Assembly: GCA_030654205.1 (NCBI GenBank)
Contig: JAURXW010000551.1
Location: forward strand, 1-8,408
Length of the DNA: 8,408 nt
Source: Bacteriovorax sp.
GTDB taxonomy: Bacteria > Bdellovibrionota > Bacteriovoracia > Bacteriovoracales > Bacteriovoracaceae
Direction of reading: 5' to 3'
Part shown: one piece after another, positions 5,946 through 8,408 of the stretch
Layout: each line of letters opens with the position of its first letter
How positions within the stretch are numbered: the first letter of the stretch is position 1
Position numbers and translations under genes: made by a program
Notes under the pieces: generated by a model
Database searches by the model: none
The model's input: the letters and a program-made list of their open reading frames with translations, nothing else
What the model was told of the DNA's origin: nothing

Positions 5946-6749
5946 ATGGCCGCCAATACAGACTATACTAATATTGCTTTGTTTTGTGATTTTGAAAACA
6001 TTGCTTTAGGTGTGAGAGATGCGAAGTATAATACATTTGATATCAATAAAGTTTTAGAACGATTACTTTTAAAAGGAAGTATTGTTGTCAAAAAAGCCTA
6101 TTGTGATTGGGATCGCTATAAAGAATTTAAAAAAACAATGCATGAAGCAGCCTTTGAATTGATCGAAATTCCCCACGTTAGACAATCTGGAAAAAACTCG
6201 GCTGATATTAGAATGGTGGTTGATGCTCTCGATCTTTGTTACACCAAATCTCATGTCGATACTTTTGTTATCATTAGTGGAGACTCTGATTTCTCCCCTC
6301 TCGTTTCAAAACTTCGTGAAAATAACAAAACAGTTATTGGAATTGGAGTTAAGGATTCAACATCAAATTTGCTAAGTGCTAATTGTGATGAATTTATTTT
6401 TTATGATGACCTGGTTCGGGAACAAAAAACAACCAGGGCCCCACTAGAGAAAAAAATAAATGCCACTACTGCTTTAACAAAAACAACAAGTAAACGCCAA
6501 GAGGCACTAGATTTTATCGTTGAGACACTTGAGGCCCTTAGTGAAGAACGTGGTGAAGATGACAAAATGTGGGGATCAATGGTTAAGCAAACCATGAAGC
6601 GAAGACGACCAGGATTTACGGAGTCAGCTTATGGTTATCGTTCTTTTCGTGAATTAGTAGAGGATGCTCAAAAAAATAATTTATTAGTTATGGTCCGTGA
6701 TGAAAAAACTGGCCAGTATACGATTCACTTGCCTGATGACCAGAGTTGA
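5946..6749 (+). CDS. NYN domain putative ribonuclease with C-terminal OST-HTH/LOTUS domain
   Basis: This 267-residue protein has an N-terminal NYN domain (about 8-155), a PIN-like nuclease fold of the LabA-like type. The acidic metal-binding positions are visible: Asp15 within CDFEN with Asn18, Asp87 in the SADIRMVVD block with Asp93, and Asp113 and Asp115 in SGDSDFSPL. A Lys/Thr-rich linker (about 160-183) leads to a second domain (about 184-262). It includes an EALDFIVETLEAL helix, a KRRRPGF stretch and an YRSFRELVEDA helix followed by a short beta hairpin. This fits an OST-HTH/LOTUS domain, which binds RNA. The combination suggests an RNA-cleaving or RNA-binding regulator in the cytosol; this is inferred from domain knowledge, and the target is unknown. 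AAGGA at 5931-5935, ten bases upstream, is an acceptable ribosome binding site. The stop is TGA. Confidence 0.92.
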   Translation: MAANTDYTNIALFCDFENIALGVRDAKYNTFDINKVLERLLLKGSIVVKKAYCDWDRYKEFKKTMHEAAFELIEIPHVRQSGKNSADIRMVVDALDLCYTKSHVDTFVIISGDSDFSPLVSKLRENNKTVIGIGVKDSTSNLLSANCDEFIFYDDLVREQKTTRAPLEKKINATTALTKTTSKRQEALDFIVETLEALSEERGEDDKMWGSMVKQTMKRRRPGFTESAYGYRSFRELVEDAQKNNLLVMVRDEKTGQYTIHLPDDQS

Positions 6750-6775
6750 TTTATGTTTAATACTTAAAAATATTC

Positions 6776-6780
6776 AGGAG
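6776..6780 (+). promoter_or_regulatory. Ribosome binding site deciding a TTG start
   Basis: AGGAG lies six bases before TTG at 6787, ideal spacing. The TTG is followed directly by a clean signal peptide. The alternative ATG at 6697 is inside the NYN gene, has no such site, and would add 30 residues ahead of the signal peptide. Confidence 0.8.
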
Positions 6781-6786
6781 CTCGCA

Positions 6787-7326
6787 TTGAAATCGTATCT
6801 AAAAATCTTAATTATTTCTTTTTTTGTTTTAGGAAGTGTTCAAGTATTTGCGACCAGCTCTGCAGAAATCATTACTCTTTTTTGGCAAACTTTACCTGAG
6901 CAGACTAAGCCAAAAGAAAAAATCGTAACTCCTCCTGGGCAGCTGCCATTTGTCGCTAATTTTAAATATGAGGATGATGGAAAAAATCGCTATCAAATAG
7001 AAATTTCCATTTTAGATTCTCCGGCCACTGCTGGCATGTATTTATTCATGCTGGAATCTCAATCAAAAGCAGATCGCTCCAATATTTATTCAAAAATTAA
7101 AATTTCCAATAAATATGATGCAGTCACAAGCATCCCGGTTGAGCAAGCTTCATCTAATTTTACCAAATTTGCCTATCTTCCCGCTCCCGGAAAAAATGGT
7201 GTAAGCCGATATGTTATCACTATAAGATTTGAAGGTGGCCTTGTTGGAGAACAAGCAAAATTTAATTCATGGGTAACAAAAGTGCTTGAAAATTTACCAC
7301 TTGCAGCACTTAAAGAGCTACCTTAG
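6787..7326 (+). CDS. Predicted periplasmic protein of unknown function, TTG start
   Basis: Starting at TTG, this 179-residue protein has a textbook signal peptide: Met-Lys-Ser-Tyr-Leu-Lys, a hydrophobic core to about residue 20, and cleavage after VFA at position 22. There is no lipobox cysteine, so it should be soluble in the periplasm or secreted. The mature part has a Pro/Lys-rich segment (about 37-53), then mixed hydrophobic/polar stretches that look like beta strands (about 55-148, for example a RYVITIRFEGG strand). It ends in an amphipathic helix at about 155-176. I recognise no family. The gene begins 37 bases after the NYN-LOTUS stop and is probably transcribed with it, though the two proteins would act in different compartments. 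Confidence 0.78.
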   Translation: MKSYLKILIISFFVLGSVQVFATSSAEIITLFWQTLPEQTKPKEKIVTPPGQLPFVANFKYEDDGKNRYQIEISILDSPATAGMYLFMLESQSKADRSNIYSKIKISNKYDAVTSIPVEQASSNFTKFAYLPAPGKNGVSRYVITIRFEGGLVGEQAKFNSWVTKVLENLPLAALKELP

Positions 7327-7336
7327 GTATTTTTTT
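7319..7336 (+). terminator. Weak candidate terminator after the periplasmic protein gene
   Basis: TACC (7319-7322) and GGTA (7326-7329) form a four-base stem around TTA, followed by seven T (7330-7336). The stem overlaps the TAG stop codon. It is short for an intrinsic terminator; the T-run is its best feature. The convergent recQ ends at 7341. Confidence 0.28.
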
Positions 7337-7340
7337 GAAC

Positions 7341-8408
7341 TTAATATTTTCTCACAACTTCTAAAAAAGCTTTTCCATAATTTTCTAATTTATTTTGCCC
7401 GACACCATGAACGAGCAAGAATTCTGAATCGTTTCTGGGCATAAGTGCACACATATCGTGTAAAGTTTTGTCATTAAAAACGATATAAGAAGGAAGGTTT
7501 TTTTCTTTAGCAATTTTATTACGCAGCTCTTTTAATGAATCAAATAGATCGAGGCGTCCATGGATTCCCTCGCTGAGCTTAGAAGATTTTTTCTCTTTTT
7601 TAACTTCTTTGCTTAGAGCAAATTTTTGTTTGCGAAGATTAAGCTTAATCGCACCTGATAATACTTCTTGTGACTTAGAAGTGAGTCCTAAACTTCTGTA
7701 CTCCCAATTTTTGATTGCAATATAATTGAGATTTAGCAATTGTCTCAAAATACTATTCCAATGCTCCTTAGGTTGCTCTTTACCTATACCATAGACTGAT
7801 AATGCATGATGATTACGATCTGTTACTTTGGCGTTTTTACTTCCTCTTCACACTTCAATAATATGCCCTGCTCCAAAAGTTTGATTAGTACGATAAATTG
7901 TAGACAGAATTTTTTGAGCATCAACTGTCGCATCCCAAAGTTCTGGAGGAACAATGCAAGTATCGCAGTTGCCACATACAGATACAGATTCTTCGCCGAA
8001 ATATTGTAACAAATATCTTCTTCTGCAACTTCCCGCCTCACACAACGCCAGCATGCAATCTAATTTAAATCGAGCGACCTTTTTATAACTTTCATCCGCA
8101 TCAGTAGTCTCTAACATTTGTGAAAGCTTTACAACGTCTTGAAGTCCATAAATCATCCAAGCGTTAGAAGCTTTTCCATCACGCCCGGCCCTTCCTGTTT
8201 CCTGGTAATAACTTTCGATACTCTTTGGTAAATCAAGATGGGCGACAAAACGAACGTCTGGTCTATCAATTCCCATACCAAATGCGATTGTAGCGACAAC
8301 GATGACTTTCTCTTCTGTATTAAAAAGACCCTGATTTGTACTTCGTTCTTCTTTTGAAAGTCCTGCGTGATATGGGATGGCATTGTATTTTAATTTTTTT
8401 AGAGCAAG
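7341..8408 (-). pseudogene. recQ: RecQ DNA helicase, 3' part, interrupted by an in-frame TGA
   Basis: RecQ is a 3'-to-5' DNA helicase in recombination and repair. The gene runs off the window end, so the N-terminal helicase domain is missing here. In one continuous frame the minus strand encodes the second helicase domain: the PYHAGLSKEER segment, motif V within VATIAFGMGIDRPDVRF and motif VI QETGRAGRDG. Next comes the zinc-binding subdomain with all four cysteines (AGSCRRR and CGNCDTC), then the start of the winged helix (FGAGHIIEV). There a TGA (7848-7850) interrupts, at a position where RecQ proteins usually carry Leu or Ile. The same frame continues for 168 codons with normal RecQ sequence (LSVYGIGK, HWNSILRQLL), then a charged linker and an HRDC domain (LFDSLKELR through a VHGVGQNKLENYG core) to TAA at 7341. 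If the stop is real, the product loses the winged helix and HRDC domain. Since TGA ends the nearby NYN gene, reassignment is unlikely. Confidence 0.9.
7848..7850 (-). other. recQ: In-frame TGA inside recQ
   Basis: Read on the minus strand the context is GTG TGA AGA. The frame is the same on both sides, so no insertion or deletion is involved. One substitution from the leucine codon TTA would create it. It may be a true nonsense mutation, a sequencing error or a readthrough site. Confidence 0.9.

Noticed and set aside
7344..7748. Separate HRDC-containing gene starting at TTG 7748
   Set aside because: It is in the same frame as the upstream recQ part and continues its sequence from directly after the TGA. 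The TTG lacks a well-spaced ribosome binding site, so it is the tail of recQ rather than its own gene.
7823..8041. 72-codon minus-strand reading frame across the recQ stop, suggesting a frameshift
   Set aside because: Its translation does not resemble RecQ, while the original frame resumes RecQ sequence straight after the TGA. A substitution explains the interruption, not a frameshift.

Overview
The window is an AT-rich stretch of a Gram-negative genome. Evidence for a Gram-negative host is direct: one lipoprotein signal with a lipobox, two signal-peptide proteins ending in an aromatic residue typical of outer-membrane beta-barrels, and a predicted periplasmic protein. The base composition and gene mix would suit a Bdellovibrio/Bacteriovorax-like lineage, but that placement is inference only; no ribosomal or other phylogenetic marker is present. 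Most genes look like ordinary chromosomal genes. I see no integrase, transposase, CRISPR array, tRNA or rRNA.

Layout. (1) 145-909 (+): a lipoprotein of unknown function, convergent (3-base gap) with 913-2094 (-), a predicted outer-membrane beta-barrel. (2) 2212-4294 (+): a translationally overlapping two-gene operon, an endonuclease/exonuclease/phosphatase (EEP) protein closely resembling E. coli YbhP, followed by a ClsB-type cardiolipin synthase with two intact HKD motifs and an added hydrophobic C-terminus. A perfect TATAAT box lies upstream and a hairpin terminator downstream; the terminator may also serve the convergent gene. (3) 4336-4908 (-): a small secreted beta-barrel protein. It diverges from 5050-5871 (+), a pair encoding a tiny double zinc-finger protein and a DUF924 protein. 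The 141-base divergent region holds two short dyads. (4) 5946-6749 (+): an NYN-domain (PIN-like) putative RNase with a C-terminal OST-HTH/LOTUS domain. It is preceded by two GC-rich hairpins and followed closely by a secreted protein that starts with TTG (6787-7326). (5) 7341 to the window end (-): the 3' two-thirds or so of recQ, in one frame but interrupted by an in-frame TGA between the zinc-binding subdomain and the winged helix.

Together, the ybhP-clsB pair acts in envelope phospholipid synthesis, the lipoprotein and barrels belong to the envelope, and the NYN-LOTUS and RecQ proteins act on nucleic acids. I found no convincing new multi-gene system. The items most worth a second look are the interrupted recQ, the membrane-tailed ClsB and the double zinc-finger protein.
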